From: an uncultured Eubacteriales bacterium
GTDB lineage: Bacteria; Bacillota; Clostridia; Oscillospirales; CAG-272
NCBI GenBank assembly: GCA_900544985.1
Contig: UQXK01000003.1
Span: forward strand, 1 to 64,000
Length of the DNA stretch: 64,000 bases
Direction of reading: 5' to 3'
Shown: positions 1-9,096 of the stretch, piece by piece
How the letters are laid out: every line of letters starts with the position of its first letter
How positions within the stretch are numbered: position 1 is the first letter of the stretch
Made by a program: the position numbers and the translations under genes
The notes under the pieces: generated by a model
The model's database searches: none
Told to the model about the DNA's origin: nothing
Seen by the model: the letters and a program-made list of their open reading frames with translations, nothing else

Positions 1-30
1 TGTGTTCGTGTGAAAGTTTTGCGGATTTTT

Positions 31-126
31 AAGGGGCTTTTTTAAAAGCCCCTTAAAGCAAGGTTTGGAACGGCAGTTCCAACTTTTTACGACAATAATA
101 AAAAACGCGGCATTGCCGCGTTTTTT
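31..126 (+). terminator. Cluster of three stem-loops (terminators of an upstream gene)
   Basis: Three hairpins follow one another: AAGGGGCTTTT/AAAAGCCCCTT (31-41/44-54), TTGGAAC/GTTCCAA (about 65-82, followed by CTTTTT) and a GC-rich stem 100-111/115-126 ending in TTTTTT. The last two have the form of plus-strand intrinsic terminators, presumably for a gene left of the window. No coding region is visible in positions 1-279. Confidence 0.65.
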
Positions 127-140
127 CGTGTGCGTTATCA

Positions 141-278
141 GTTGAGGCTTACGCCTCAAACTCCGACCAAAGGACTTTTCGTGAAAAGTCCTTTGGAATC
201 TCAAAAGCTTTCGCCCAAATAGAGTGGTATTGCAGGTGCAAAGTTCTTTGGCACACCTTTCTCCGAAAGAAAGGTGTG
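141..278. repeat. Three-hairpin interspersed repeat, copy 1
   Basis: Hairpin 1 is TTGAGGC/GCCTCAA (142-148/153-159), hairpin 2 a perfect 14-bp stem (167-180/183-196) and hairpin 3 CACACCTTTCT/AGAAAGGTGTG (252-262/268-278). A diverged second copy is at 17503-17642. In both copies the last hairpin sits within a few bases of the stop codon of a minus-strand gene (here argH), so it may act as a 3' UTR or terminator for that strand. Differences between the copies preserve pairing in hairpins 1 and 2. Confidence 0.75.
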
Positions 279-279
279 G

Positions 280-1659
280 TCAATATTTTGAGACTTTATT
301 TCTTGCAAAGTTTATCTGATTTTCAACCGATTTAGGAGATGTCGCGCCGAGAGAGATTCGTTTTTCCACACAGACATTGAGGTCGATGGCAGAATAAAGC
401 TCTTCGTCGAATACATCTGATATTTTCTTATATTCGTCAAGCGGAAGCGTTTCGAGCGTCTTTCCTGTCTCGATACATTTTGCAACGATGTTTCCGACGA
501 TCTTATATGCCGTGCGGAAGGGAAGCCCTTTGCGAACAAGATAGTCAGCCAAGTCCGTGGCGCATATAAATCCGCCCGATGCCGCCTTTTTCATGTTTTC
601 CGGTATGGCTTTTGCGGTTTCAAGCATGGGCGTGAATACTTCAAGACACATTTTCACCGTTTTGCAGGCGTCGAATACAGCTTCTTTGTCCTCTTGCATA
701 TCTTTGTTGTAAGCAAGCGGAAGACCTTTGAGCACGGTGAGCATTGTCATAAGATCGCCGAATACTCTTCCGGATTTTCCGCGGGAAAGCTCTGCCATGT
801 CCGGATTTTTTTTCTGCGGCATTATGCTCGAACCTGTCGTGAAAGCGTCGTCAAGCTCTATAAATTTGAATTCCCAGCTTGCCCAAAGAATTATTTCTTC
901 GGAAAAACGGGATAAATGTACCATTATAATGGATGCGGCGGAAAGAAATTCCACGCAGAAATCCCTGTCGGAAACGCCGTCCATGCTGTTCATGCAGACC
1001 CCGGCGAATCCGAGCTTTTCAGCTTCGAAAATGCGGTCTGTGTCGTATGTCGTTCCCGCGAGCGCGCAGGAACCGATAGGGGAGATGTTCATTCTCTTTT
1101 TGACATCGGAGAGTCTGTCCATGTCGCGAAGGAACATCATAGCGTAAGCCATAAGGTGCTGACCGAACGTGATGGGCTGTGCTCTTTGCAGATGAGTATA
1201 TCCCGGCATTATGGTGCTTTTGTACTTTTTCGCTTTGTCGCATATTACAAGCACAAGATTTTTCAAAAGCTCCGATATTTCTTTTATTTCATCGCGCAGG
1301 TACATACGGAGATCGAGCGCCACCTGGTCGTTTCTCGAACGTGCGGTGTGAAGTTTTTTACCTGTATCGCCTATCCTGTCGGTCAGGACCTTTTCCACGA
1401 ACATATGAATGTCTTCGCAGCTCTCGTCTATTTCGAGCTTGCCTTCGTCTATATCGGCGCGTATCTCCGAAAGTGCGGCGATAATAGTGCCCGCTTCTTC
1501 GGGTGTGATTATATTTTGTTTGCCGAGCATTGCGGCGTGCGCCATCGATCCTTCGATATCCTGACGGTACATTACTTTGTCAAAGCTTATCGATGAATTG
1601 AAATCGTCTGCTGTTTTATCGAGCGCTCCCTTGAAGCGCCCTGCCCACATTTTTTCCAT
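280..1659 (-). CDS. argH: Argininosuccinate lyase
   Basis: Cleaves argininosuccinate to arginine and fumarate, the last step of arginine synthesis; a cytoplasmic homotetramer in this family. The 459-aa length is normal. The fumarase/aspartase-superfamily signature GSSIMPQKKNPD is present around residue 280, and HTARSRNDQVALD near residue 105 is typical of ArgH. The ATG at 1659 has an AAGGA ribosome site about 9 nt upstream. It lies 130 bp downstream of argG on the same strand, with a hairpin between them, so it is probably co-transcribed with argG subject to partial termination. The stop codon abuts the interspersed hairpin repeat. Confidence 0.97.
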   Translation of the reverse strand: MEKMWAGRFKGALDKTADDFNSSISFDKVMYRQDIEGSMAHAAMLGKQNIITPEEAGTIIAALSEIRADIDEGKLEIDESCEDIHMFVEKVLTDRIGDTGKKLHTARSRNDQVALDLRMYLRDEIKEISELLKNLVLVICDKAKKYKSTIMPGYTHLQRAQPITFGQHLMAYAMMFLRDMDRLSDVKKRMNISPIGSCALAGTTYDTDRIFEAEKLGFAGVCMNSMDGVSDRDFCVEFLSAASIIMVHLSRFSEEIILWASWEFKFIELDDAFTTGSSIMPQKKNPDMAELSRGKSGRVFGDLMTMLTVLKGLPLAYNKDMQEDKEAVFDACKTVKMCLEVFTPMLETAKAIPENMKKAASGGFICATDLADYLVRKGLPFRTAYKIVGNIVAKCIETGKTLETLPLDEYKKISDVFDEELYSAIDLNVCVEKRISLGATSPKSVENQINFARNKVSKY

Positions 1660-1702
1660 TTTATTATTCCTTTTTGTTTTTGTGCTGTCTTGAAAAAGAC
1701 AG

Positions 1703-1728
1703 AGTCCGTCGGCAAAAGCCGACGGACT
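1703..1728 (-). terminator. Hairpin between argG and argH
   Basis: A perfect 11-bp stem AGTCCGTCGGC/GCCGACGGACT with an AAAA loop. On the minus strand it is followed by CTGTCTTTTTC, a U-rich tract. It lies after argG and before argH, so it could terminate argG or reduce read-through into argH. No separate promoter for argH was recognised. Confidence 0.6.
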
Positions 1729-1791
1729 TCACCGTTTTTTACTGTTGTATAATATTCTTTGTTTTGTGTCTTCAAGCGATGTTTTCGAGAA

Positions 1792-3018
1792 TTATTTGGA
1801 GTTCTGCTCGTCTACCATTGCCTGAACTTTTATCGGAAGACCGAAGAGGTTTATAAATCCTTCGGAATCTTTCTGGTTGTAGTCGCTCTCGCCGAATGTA
1901 GCTATTTCTTCGGAGTAGAGGGAGTATTTGCTCCATGCGCCGGCTTTTATCATGTTGCCTTTGTAGAGTTTGATGCGGACTTTACCTGTTACTTTTTCCT
2001 GCGTTTTGTCAACGAAAGCGGAGAGAGCTTCGCGCAAAGGCGTGTACCACTGACCGTTGTAAACAAGGTCTGCAAATGTTATTGCAAGCTCTGCTTTCTT
2101 GTGAGCCGTCATTTTGTCAAGGCAAAGTGTTTCGAGATAGTTGTGCGCAAAGTAGAGTATAGCGCCGCCGGGAGTCTCGTATACGCCGCGGCACTTCATG
2201 CCTACAAGACGGTTTTCCACGATGTCGAGAAGACCTATTCCGTTATCTCCGCCGAATTTGTTGAGTTCGAGAATGATCTCTTTAGCGCTCATCTTTTTGT
2301 CGTTGAGAGCTACGGGCGCGCCTTTTTCGAAATCGAGCGTTATATATGTGGGGACATCGGGTGCGTCGATCGGGGAAACGCCCATTTCAAGGAAGCCTTT
2401 CTTTTCATAAAGCGGCTCGTTTCCTACATCTTCGAGGTCGAGACCCTCGTGAGAGAGGTGCCAGAGGTTTTTATCCTTGGAATAGTTTGTTTCGCGGTTG
2501 ATTTTGAGGGGGATGTTGTGTGCTTCTGCGTATTCTATCTCTTCGTCGCGGGATTTTATGTTCCATTCACGCCAGGGGGCGATGATGGGCATTTCGGGAG
2601 CGAAATGCTTTATTGTGAGTTCGAAACGTACCTGGTCGTTTCCTTTTCCCGTGCAGCCGTGGCAGATGGCGTCGGCGCCTTCTGCTTTTGCTATCTCAAC
2701 AAGGCGTTTTGCGATTATGGGGCGGGCAAATGATGTGCCGAGCATATATTCCTCATAAAGAGCGCCGGCTTTGACTGTGGGAACGATAAATTCGTCTACA
2801 AATTCGTTTGTGAGATCCTCTATGTAAAGCTTCGAAGCGCCTGTCTTTATAGCCTTTTCTTCGAGACCTTCAAGCTCGTCTGCCTGACCTACGTTTCCGG
2901 AAACCGCTATAACTTCGCAGTTGTTGTAGTTTTCTTTGAGCCACGGAATTATTATAGATGTATCGAGTCCGCCGGAATATGCGAGAACTACTTTCTTTAT
3001 CTTGCTTTTATCTATCAT
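1792..3018 (-). CDS. argG: Argininosuccinate synthase
   Basis: Ligates citrulline and aspartate using ATP to make argininosuccinate. The PP-loop ATP-binding motif AYSGGLDTS is at residues 13-21, and the 408-aa length is normal. The family motif [15 protein letters not shown] is present near residue 115. The ATG is preceded by AAGGAG at good spacing. It is the first gene of an argG-argH pair, and its product feeds ArgH directly. A near-consensus promoter and an ARG-box-like palindrome lie just upstream, so repression by an arginine regulator is likely. Confidence 0.97.
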   Translation of the reverse strand: MIDKSKIKKVVLAYSGGLDTSIIIPWLKENYNNCEVIAVSGNVGQADELEGLEEKAIKTGASKLYIEDLTNEFVDEFIVPTVKAGALYEEYMLGTSFARPIIAKRLVEIAKAEGADAICHGCTGKGNDQVRFELTIKHFAPEMPIIAPWREWNIKSRDEEIEYAEAHNIPLKINRETNYSKDKNLWHLSHEGLDLEDVGNEPLYEKKGFLEMGVSPIDAPDVPTYITLDFEKGAPVALNDKKMSAKEIILELNKFGGDNGIGLLDIVENRLVGMKCRGVYETPGGAILYFAHNYLETLCLDKMTAHKKAELAITFADLVYNGQWYTPLREALSAFVDKTQEKVTGKVRIKLYKGNMIKAGAWSKYSLYSEEIATFGESDYNQKDSEGFINLFGLPIKVQAMVDEQNSK

Positions 3019-3034
3019 TGTGATATCTCCTTTT

Positions 3035-3048
3035 GGAATAAATATTCA
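3035..3048. promoter_or_regulatory. Putative ARG box
   Basis: GGAATAAATATTCA contains the perfect palindrome GAATA-AA-TATTC and resembles the ArgR/AhrC consensus TGAAT-N4-ATTCA. It sits just downstream of the predicted argG start point and before the ribosome site. A second, looser repeat TGAAT...ATTCA (3056-3072) spans the -10 region but has 7-nt spacing. Assignment to ArgR is inferred from the target gene. Confidence 0.5.
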
Positions 3049-3060
3049 TTTAACGTGAAT

Positions 3061-3089
3061 ATTATACATTCATAAGACGAATATGTCAA
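3061..3089 (-). promoter_or_regulatory. argG promoter
   Basis: On the minus strand TTGACA (3089-3084), a 17-bp spacer and TATAAT (3066-3061) form a perfect sigma-A-type consensus. The predicted start is about 45 nt upstream of the argG ATG, close to the ARG-box-like palindrome. Confidence 0.85.
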
Positions 3090-3113
3090 TAGCTTTTTTG
3101 TAAAAATACTTTA

Positions 3114-4370
3114 TTATATAAGACTTTTTTCTCTGTGCTTTTTTTCGTAGGCAAGAACTGCTGTTAAAGAGAAAAATATTATAATGGGGAATATTGCGGA
3201 TACGAGTATTCCGGAGCGAAGTCCGAGCTGCTCCGTTGTAAGTGAAAGAGAATCTGCAACAGAGGCGAAAGCGGAGTTTCCCTCCACGAGATCGGAAATA
3301 TTTCCGGAGAGCCACGGACCGAATGCGCAGCCTATATCTCCCGCGAATGCGAGGATAGAGAAAAGAGTAGTACCCGCGCCGTCAAAGTGCGCGGAAGCGA
3401 CGGAAAGGGTGGCGGGCCACATGAGGCTTACGCCGAAGCCTGTGAGAGCGCATGTCGCAAGCGCGAATACTCCCGGAAGAAGAGCGGTTCCGATATAGCA
3501 AAGCGTGCAAAGTACGGCGCAGACGAGCATTATTTTTTCGATTTTTATCTTTTTGCTCAAAACTCCCGAGAGCATTCTTCCGGTTCCCATAAAGAAAGCG
3601 AAAAGACAGGGACCGAGTATATCCCCCGCAACTTTTGATATGCCGAGAGCTTTTTCCGCGAAGAGAGACGCCCATTGAGAGATAACAAGCTCCGACGCAC
3701 CGCCGCATATCATTATTATCATAAGAAGAATGAAGAACGGGGAGCGCAATAGCTTTTTTGCGGGAACGCGGACGTTATCCTCAGTGGATTTTGCAAATTT
3801 TGCTCTCATGAAAGCCACTGAATTGAAAAGCGGTATTGCCGAAAGGCATATGGGAAGAATATACCACATATTGCCGAGAAGCTTTACGGCGACAGTGCCG
3901 ACCGCAACGCAGAAAACGCTTCCCCAGCAATAAAACGAATGAAGAAAATTCATTGACGCGGATTTGCTCTCGTTCGGTATGGCGTCTACGATAGGGCTTA
4001 TTATAACCTCTATAAGTCCGCCGCCGACAGCGCACAATAATGTGGCAATTACAAGACCTATCGACGGTGGCATTATTTTTGGGAAAATGCCAAGCCCTAT
4101 AAGTCCCAGCGCGGATATGATATGGCAGGCAACCGATAATTTTCTGTACCCGAATATGTCTATAAGTTTTATCGATATAAGATCGAATACAAACTGAGTG
4201 CCGAAGTTTATAAGTATTATATTTGCGAGCATTTGCAGGGAAATGTTATATTCGCTCTGATATAACACGAAAAGGAGCGGAGAGGTATTGTTTACAAGCG
4301 CCTGAACCATATATGCGATGTAGCACGCAATGACGGTCCCTCTGTAACCCCTCTTCTCGTTCTGTTGCAT
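3114..4370 (-). CDS. MFS transporter
   Basis: A 418-residue integral membrane protein with roughly twelve hydrophobic segments and a charged cytoplasmic C-terminus. The pattern is that of the major facilitator superfamily, closest in feel to the fucose-permease/FHS-like subset (conserved glycine-rich helices such as GFGVSLMWPA in the second half). The substrate cannot be told from sequence. I chose the ATG at 4370 because AGGAAGG lies about 9 nt upstream; a longer in-frame start exists at 4439 without such a site. It is downstream of the argG promoter region and transcribed on the same strand as argGH, but there is no sign that they are coupled. Confidence 0.85.
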   Translation of the reverse strand: MQQNEKRGYRGTVIACYIAYMVQALVNNTSPLLFVLYQSEYNISLQMLANIILINFGTQFVFDLISIKLIDIFGYRKLSVACHIISALGLIGLGIFPKIMPPSIGLVIATLLCAVGGGLIEVIISPIVDAIPNESKSASMNFLHSFYCWGSVFCVAVGTVAVKLLGNMWYILPICLSAIPLFNSVAFMRAKFAKSTEDNVRVPAKKLLRSPFFILLMIIMICGGASELVISQWASLFAEKALGISKVAGDILGPCLFAFFMGTGRMLSGVLSKKIKIEKIMLVCAVLCTLCYIGTALLPGVFALATCALTGFGVSLMWPATLSVASAHFDGAGTTLFSILAFAGDIGCAFGPWLSGNISDLVEGNSAFASVADSLSLTTEQLGLRSGILVSAIFPIIIFFSLTAVLAYEKKHREKSLI

Positions 4371-4836
4371 TTTTAAAGACCTTCCTGTTAAGAAATATTG
4401 TCTAACCATTATATCCGAGCCGTATATTAAAGTCAACATAAAACACGATAAAATATCGTTTTATCGAAAAGCGGCTTTCGAAGCGCGAAATATCCGTCTG
4501 TTTTGATTGCGGAATGGATAAGACACTGTCGCAAAAATCCCGCGTTTCTCTAAGGGCGGTTACATAGAGATCTTCGATAATGATTATAATCTCTCCTACT
4601 GATGTCTTTGTGTCGTGGCTTCTTGCGTCGGTTGAAATCGTCAAAACATGATTAAGCTTGTTTTAAAATTTTGCTCCGATTTGAATTTGTCCGATATTTT
4701 TTACAAAATCGTTTGTATTTATAAATATTTTTGTATTATAATTATTATATTGGATTTTTGAGATAAATCTTACTTGTATGTGTAAAATGATATATCTGCA
4801 ATATGATTATTCTATATTAAAAAAATCATGATAATA
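4371..4836. other. Intergenic region without a recognisable gene
   Basis: An AT-rich spacer between the divergent MFS and Fur-family genes. The only long minus-strand frame here (to 4644) starts at TTG without a ribosome site and overlaps the MFS start, so it was not called. The plus-strand promoter and Fur-type box lie at its right end. Confidence 0.5.
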
Positions 4837-4865
4837 TTGACTTTTTTTAAAAATTATGGTAATAT
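4837..4865 (+). promoter_or_regulatory. Promoter of the Fur/PerR-rubrerythrin operon
   Basis: TTGACT (4837-4842), a 17-bp spacer and TAATAT (4860-4865). The predicted start falls at about 4872, immediately before the Fur/PerR box. Confidence 0.65.
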
Positions 4866-4874
4866 AAATAAAAA

Positions 4875-4889
4875 TGATAATCATTATTA
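4875..4889. promoter_or_regulatory. Fur/PerR-type operator
   Basis: TGATAATCATTATTA matches the 7-1-7 Fur-family box TGATAATnATTATCA at all but one position. It lies just downstream of the predicted start point and 22 bp before the regulator's ATG, the expected place for autorepression. Confidence 0.8.
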
Positions 4890-4910
4890 TTTTTGAAGAG
4901 GATTTTACAG

Positions 4911-5297
4911 ATGCAAAAACATTCTTTGAAAAGGGATGCGATATGCGATGTTCTTTTATCGAGGCTTGATCATCCGACTGCCGACATGATTTACAGTCGT
5001 GTAAAAGACAAATATCCGGATATGAGTCTGGCTACGGTATACAGGAACCTCTCGTTTCTTTGTTCCGAGGGAAAGATAATAAAGATCGGCGCCCCCGGCA
5101 AAGAGCGCTATGATGTTACGCTGACGCCCCATTCGCATTTTTTTTGCGATGTGTGCGGGAAAGTGTATGATGTATTTTCTCCTGTTTCGGCAAGCGATTT
5201 TGATTATGCCGAACATGAAACGGGAGGAAAAATAAGTTCTGCAAGTATCGCCTTTCGCGGAGTATGCAAAAGGTGTCTTGATAATAAAAAACAATAA
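4911..5297 (+). CDS. Fur-family repressor, probably PerR-like
   Basis: A 128-aa metal-dependent winged-helix repressor. The DNA-binding half carries ATVYRNLSFL, typical of Fur/PerR helix 4. The second half has the metal-binding PHSHFFCDVCG motif and two CxxC pairs (CDVC and CKRC) that form the structural zinc site. I chose the ATG at 4911, preceded by GAAGAGG; an upstream in-frame TTG is unlikely. It is followed after 33 bp by a rubrerythrin gene, which points to a peroxide regulon and hence PerR rather than iron-sensing Fur; this is inference. The Fur-type box in its promoter implies autoregulation. Confidence 0.9.
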   Translation: MQKHSLKRDAICDVLLSRLDHPTADMIYSRVKDKYPDMSLATVYRNLSFLCSEGKIIKIGAPGKERYDVTLTPHSHFFCDVCGKVYDVFSPVSASDFDYAEHETGGKISSASIAFRGVCKRCLDNKKQ

Positions 5298-5330
5298 TAA
5301 AATTTAATTTTTTCAGGAGGTCATTAAATT

Positions 5331-5879
5331 ATGGCAAAATTCGTATGTTCCGTATGCGGTTACGTTTATGAGGGAGAAGCTGCTCCCGAAAAGTGCCCTC
5401 AGTGCGGCGTTCCTGCTTCTAAATTCGTAGAAGTTAAGGAAGAGAAGAGAACATGGGCTTGCGAGCACGTTGTAGGAATCACGGAAGGCGTTTCCGAGGA
5501 TATCGTTAACGATCTTCGCGCTAACTTCAACGGAGAGTGCTCCGAAGTAGGTATGTATCTTGCTATGTCCCGCGTTGCTTTCAGAGAGGGATATCCCGAG
5601 ATAGGTCTTTACTGGGAAAAAGCAGCTTTCGAAGAAGCAGAGCACGCAGCAAAATTTGCTGAAATACTCGGCGAAGTTGTAACACCTTCCACAAAGAAGA
5701 ACCTTGAAATGAGAGTTGAAGCCGAGAACGGCGCAACAGCAGGCAAGTTCGATCTTGCACGCCGTGCAAAAGCCGCTAACCTCGACGCTATCCATGACAC
5801 TGTTCACGAAATGGCAAAAGACGAAGCGCGTCACGGCAGAGCATTCGAAGCTCTTCTTGAAAGATACTTCGGAAAATAA
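5331..5879 (+). CDS. Reverse rubrerythrin (N-terminal rubredoxin domain)
   Basis: A non-haem iron peroxidase that reduces hydrogen peroxide (and in some clostridia oxygen) to water using NADH-derived electrons. Residues 1-35 form a rubredoxin domain with CSVCGY and CPQCGVP metal ligands. Residues 50-182 are a ferritin-like four-helix di-iron domain with ExxH-type motifs ([17 protein letters not shown]). In classical rubrerythrin the rubredoxin is C-terminal; this reversed order is the revRbr type known from clostridia. A strong AGGAGG precedes the ATG. It forms an operon with the Fur/PerR-like gene and ends in a clear terminator. Confidence 0.95.
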   Translation: MAKFVCSVCGYVYEGEAAPEKCPQCGVPASKFVEVKEEKRTWACEHVVGITEGVSEDIVNDLRANFNGECSEVGMYLAMSRVAFREGYPEIGLYWEKAAFEEAEHAAKFAEILGEVVTPSTKKNLEMRVEAENGATAGKFDLARRAKAANLDAIHDTVHEMAKDEARHGRAFEALLERYFGK

Positions 5880-5897
5880 TAAAGAAATTTATCTGAA

Positions 5898-5931
5898 AAT
5901 AAAGAGCGGTTTTCCGCTCTTTATTTTTATC
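5898..5931 (+). terminator. Terminator after rubrerythrin
   Basis: A 12-bp stem AATAAAGAGCGG/CCGCTCTTTATT with a TTTT loop, followed by TTTTAT. Confidence 0.85.
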
Positions 5932-5970
5932 TGTAAAACCCGCATTCTTCTGCAAAACATTTATAAATAA

Positions 5971-6002
5971 AAAAAGACAAGCCGAAAACGGCTTGTCTTT
6001 TT
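5971..6002. terminator. Bidirectional terminator
   Basis: AAAAAGACAAGCCG/CGGCTTGTCTTTTT with an AAAA loop. The symmetric A and T runs suit termination of both the plus-strand rubrerythrin operon and the minus-strand surface-protein gene, which converge here. Confidence 0.85.
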
Positions 6003-6039
6003 TATATTTGAGTTTAAAAAGTTTTACTCTTGTAAACGA

Positions 6040-9000
6040 TTATACCATATCGTCTCTGTTGTTTTTCTGTTTGAGAACGAGAACAACTGCGATGCCTGCT
6101 ATCGCTACGATTACTACGCAGATGATTATCGGAACAACGATGGAAGTGGAGCCTGCTTTCTTGTTGCTCGTCATAACTATGAATGTTCCGTCGGCAAATT
6201 TGCTGAAATCTTCTCCGGATATCTTTACAGATGAACCGTCGCGTTCTACGGGAACGTTTATTACCGTGTTGTCGGAGATGTATTTTACGAGAATTTCTTT
6301 CTTTGCGTAATCTTTGCCGAGGTCGATAACAAGATTTGTGTCTTTGTTCGGAGCAAGGCTCTCTTCGCCGAGTGTTATTTCGGTTTTGTATGCGCCGAAT
6401 ACTGTGCAATCGTATTTTTTGTCCGGATTATCGAATGCCTTGTTGAGGTAATCGATGTATTCAGTGTTTTCTTGTTCGAAAGCGGTATCTCTCTTTACGT
6501 TGAAGCCTACATCTTTGTTAGCGAGAACGCTGTCCGTTATATTGAGAGTGAATTTGTTGTCCACTGTTATATCGAGGATAGTCGTTTTGCTCTTTGTTGT
6601 TTTGCTGAATACCGATTTACATACAAGACAGGTCTTTGTCGTTACTTTGCCTTTGGTGGTGGGTTCGCCCCATGTGTGACCGGAAGTGGGGATTATTTCC
6701 TCTTCTTCATGAGCGCAATGTGAGCAAATGTGCTTTCTTATACCGGATGCGGTACATGTTGCTTCTTTAACCGTTATATATTCTCCATAGCTGTGTGCAT
6801 TGGGATCTATCGCTATGTTCTCGGTTTTTGTTGTCTGGCAGACGGAGCAGGTGTATGTCTTTATTCCCTGGGATGTACATGTGGGTTGAAGAGTTACTTT
6901 TCCTTCGTCGAAGCTGTGTTCCGCAAAGGGAAGCTCTAATGTAAGAGTCTGATTACAGTAAATGCATGTTGATTGTGCTGTTCCGTGGGTCGTACATGTA
7001 GAGGGAGTTATGACAGTGAGATTTCCGGGATTTGCGGAGTGACCTGTTGCAGGGAGCGTCTGTGTTTCTGTCTTTCCGCATTTGGAACAAGATCTTGTCT
7101 GAACTCCGCTTTCGGTACAGGTTGCGGCTTTTGTGATTACCCATGAGCCCCATGTGTGTGAACCGGAGGAAGCTGCTTCTGTTTCTATCCAGGAAACACC
7201 GCATATCGAGCATTCGTATACGCTGTATCCGTTTTCACCGCATGTTGCGGCTTTGGAATATATTTTCTTCGCTGTGTTTGTGCCGTATTTTGTACTGCAA
7301 GTGCAATTATTCTTTGTTATGGAGAAGTTTACATCTGCATTGCATGTGGAGCATTTTGCATACCATGCATTTGCGGAAGCATTCCAGTATATTGTATTTA
7401 CGTTTATTTTATGAGAAGCGGGAATCGTAACGGGAGTTCTTATTACGGCGTGGCAGTCTTTGCATTCGAAATACTGTACTCCGGGGGTTGTACATGTTGC
7501 CGCAATGTTGTTAACGCCTGCGGTTACTTTTTCTCCGGGGGTGTGATCCTTTGTGGGGATCATACCCATGTTTGCGGGAGCGCCGTCAGCCGTTGTGAGA
7601 CGGCAACCGCATGTGGTGCAGAAGTAAGCGTAGATTCCTTCCGAAGAACAGGTTGCTTCTTTTATCGTTCTGCGTACAAGCGTTGTGGTCGTGCCGCTTT
7701 TGTGTGTGCAGAGATATGCTGTGTCATTTGAGTAGAAGGATTGAGATGTTTCTGTGTTTCCGGGATTGAGCTCGCCCGCAACTGTGAACGAAACCGATTT
7801 TCCGATAAGAACTGACGGTACTGTGTAAGAAAGGGTTATTGTTCCCGTATTGCTTGTTATATTGCTTATCGAAATCGTTGTATTTCCGCTTAATTGGGTT
7901 ACTGTCGCAGTGCCTCCGAGGAGAGTAAATGTATACGATGTCTGGCTGTTATATGTTACCCAGTTTACCATTGCAAGTTGGAGGTTTGTGTTGGAGGGGG
8001 AGATATTGATAGTTGCGTTATTGAGTTTTGTGTTGGAGTTTATGGAGATTGTGACATCGAGTCTTCCGCTTGTGTAAGAATAAGTTACTTTAACGGCGGA
8101 TTTTGTGTTATATGTTGTACGTGCCGATGTTATTGCGTTTATAAGACCGGAATCAAAATATGTCGTATATTTTGAAAAAGCCATCATGCGGTCATATATG
8201 TCGAGTATCTTGGCATTTTCAGAGGCAGTGGAACCGAGCGCGAAATAATCGCTTGCTATCTGGTATGCCGTTTCTATTTCTATAACATAGCTGTCGGATA
8301 TTTTTTCGAAAAATGCTTTTGCTTCTTCCGAAAGCTTATTATATTCATTGTGTAAGTTTGTTATTTTTGTCGGGATAGTTCCGTTTGCCGTTATAGGCGT
8401 TACACTTTGTGATGCTTCTATAAGTCTTGCCGCGCTCGATGCATTTCCTATAAACTTTTTTTCGTCAGAAGTAAAATAATTCGGTTCTGCTTGGCTTTTA
8501 GTTAAGGCTACGTCTACCGCACTTTTAAGAGCTGCATATGTTGTGGCGTTATTTATCGCGTCTATTTCGGGTTTTCCCGTTGTGGGTTTGTATGTCGGTG
8601 CCGCAAGGGATTCAAAATTTTTATAACCTTTTACAAAGGCTTTTTCGCGGGAATCGAATTTATCGAATGCGGTTTTTGCATTGTTGTAAGCGTCGTAATA
8701 CTCTTTTGTGGCAACGTTTGCATTGTTTGCTCCGAGAGCCGCTACGGCTGCATCATAAGCAGGGGCGTATTCATCTGTATAAACAGCCGCTCTTGCTCTG
8801 TATTTTGTGTGAACGCTGGTGAAATATGTGTAATCCGCTTCGTTCTTTACGCTTTCTGCAAGTGTTGAATTTGCTTTAAGCATATTATCTATTGCGGTGG
8901 CTTTATTGTTTACCTCGGCGTTTCCGAAATACACTTCGGAAAGGTCATCTTTTGCCAAATTTCTCAGCTCGGCTACTGCCGCGTGAAAAGCTTCGTGGCT

Positions 9001-9096
9001 TGTGTCCGTGCAGGGGTCTGCGGCAAGCACCGCCGGTGTCAAGCACGCAAACAACAGCAATATCGAGAGAAGGGACGAAATAATTCTTTTTTTCAT
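6040..9096 (-). CDS. Large membrane-anchored surface protein with Cys-motif repeats
   Basis: A 1018-aa protein of unknown function. It starts with a signal peptide (MKKRIISSLLSILLLFACLT, cleavage near AVLAA), followed by an alpha-helical region to about residue 340 and a Thr/Ser-rich beta-domain resembling a cohesin-like or Ig-like fold (about 345-465). Residues about 470-840 contain seven copies of C-x3-G-x5-C-x2-C (for example CTESGVQTRSCSKC), typical of zinc-ribbon-like repeats in clostridial surface proteins. A C-terminal beta region is followed by one TM helix (VVPIIICVVIVAIAGIAVVL) and a short charged tail; there is no LPXTG. I chose the ATG at 9096 because GGAGGA lies just upstream. 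It is monocistronic. A role in adhesion or as a cell-wall scaffold is only a guess. Confidence 0.85.
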   Translation of the reverse strand: MKKRIISSLLSILLLFACLTPAVLAADPCTDTSHEAFHAAVAELRNLAKDDLSEVYFGNAEVNNKATAIDNMLKANSTLAESVKNEADYTYFTSVHTKYRARAAVYTDEYAPAYDAAVAALGANNANVATKEYYDAYNNAKTAFDKFDSREKAFVKGYKNFESLAAPTYKPTTGKPEIDAINNATTYAALKSAVDVALTKSQAEPNYFTSDEKKFIGNASSAARLIEASQSVTPITANGTIPTKITNLHNEYNKLSEEAKAFFEKISDSYVIEIETAYQIASDYFALGSTASENAKILDIYDRMMAFSKYTTYFDSGLINAITSARTTYNTKSAVKVTYSYTSGRLDVTISINSNTKLNNATINISPSNTNLQLAMVNWVTYNSQTSYTFTLLGGTATVTQLSGNTTISISNITSNTGTITLSYTVPSVLIGKSVSFTVAGELNPGNTETSQSFYSNDTAYLCTHKSGTTTTLVRRTIKEATCSSEGIYAYFCTTCGCRLTTADGAPANMGMIPTKDHTPGEKVTAGVNNIAATCTTPGVQYFECKDCHAVIRTPVTIPASHKINVNTIYWNASANAWYAKCSTCNADVNFSITKNNCTCSTKYGTNTAKKIYSKAATCGENGYSVYECSICGVSWIETEAASSGSHTWGSWVITKAATCTESGVQTRSCSKCGKTETQTLPATGHSANPGNLTVITPSTCTTHGTAQSTCIYCNQTLTLELPFAEHSFDEGKVTLQPTCTSQGIKTYTCSVCQTTKTENIAIDPNAHSYGEYITVKEATCTASGIRKHICSHCAHEEEEIIPTSGHTWGEPTTKGKVTTKTCLVCKSVFSKTTKSKTTILDITVDNKFTLNITDSVLANKDVGFNVKRDTAFEQENTEYIDYLNKAFDNPDKKYDCTVFGAYKTEITLGEESLAPNKDTNLVIDLGKDYAKKEILVKYISDNTVINVPVERDGSSVKISGEDFSKFADGTFIVMTSNKKAGSTSIVVPIIICVVIVAIAGIAVVLVLKQKNNRDDMV

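Noticed and set aside
3056..3072. Second ARG box over the argG -10
   Set aside because: TGAAT and ATTCA are 7 nt apart instead of 4; kept only as a comment on the first site.
4402..4644. 80-codon minus-strand frame upstream of the MFS gene
   Set aside because: TTG start without ribosome site, overlaps the MFS start, composition unconvincing.
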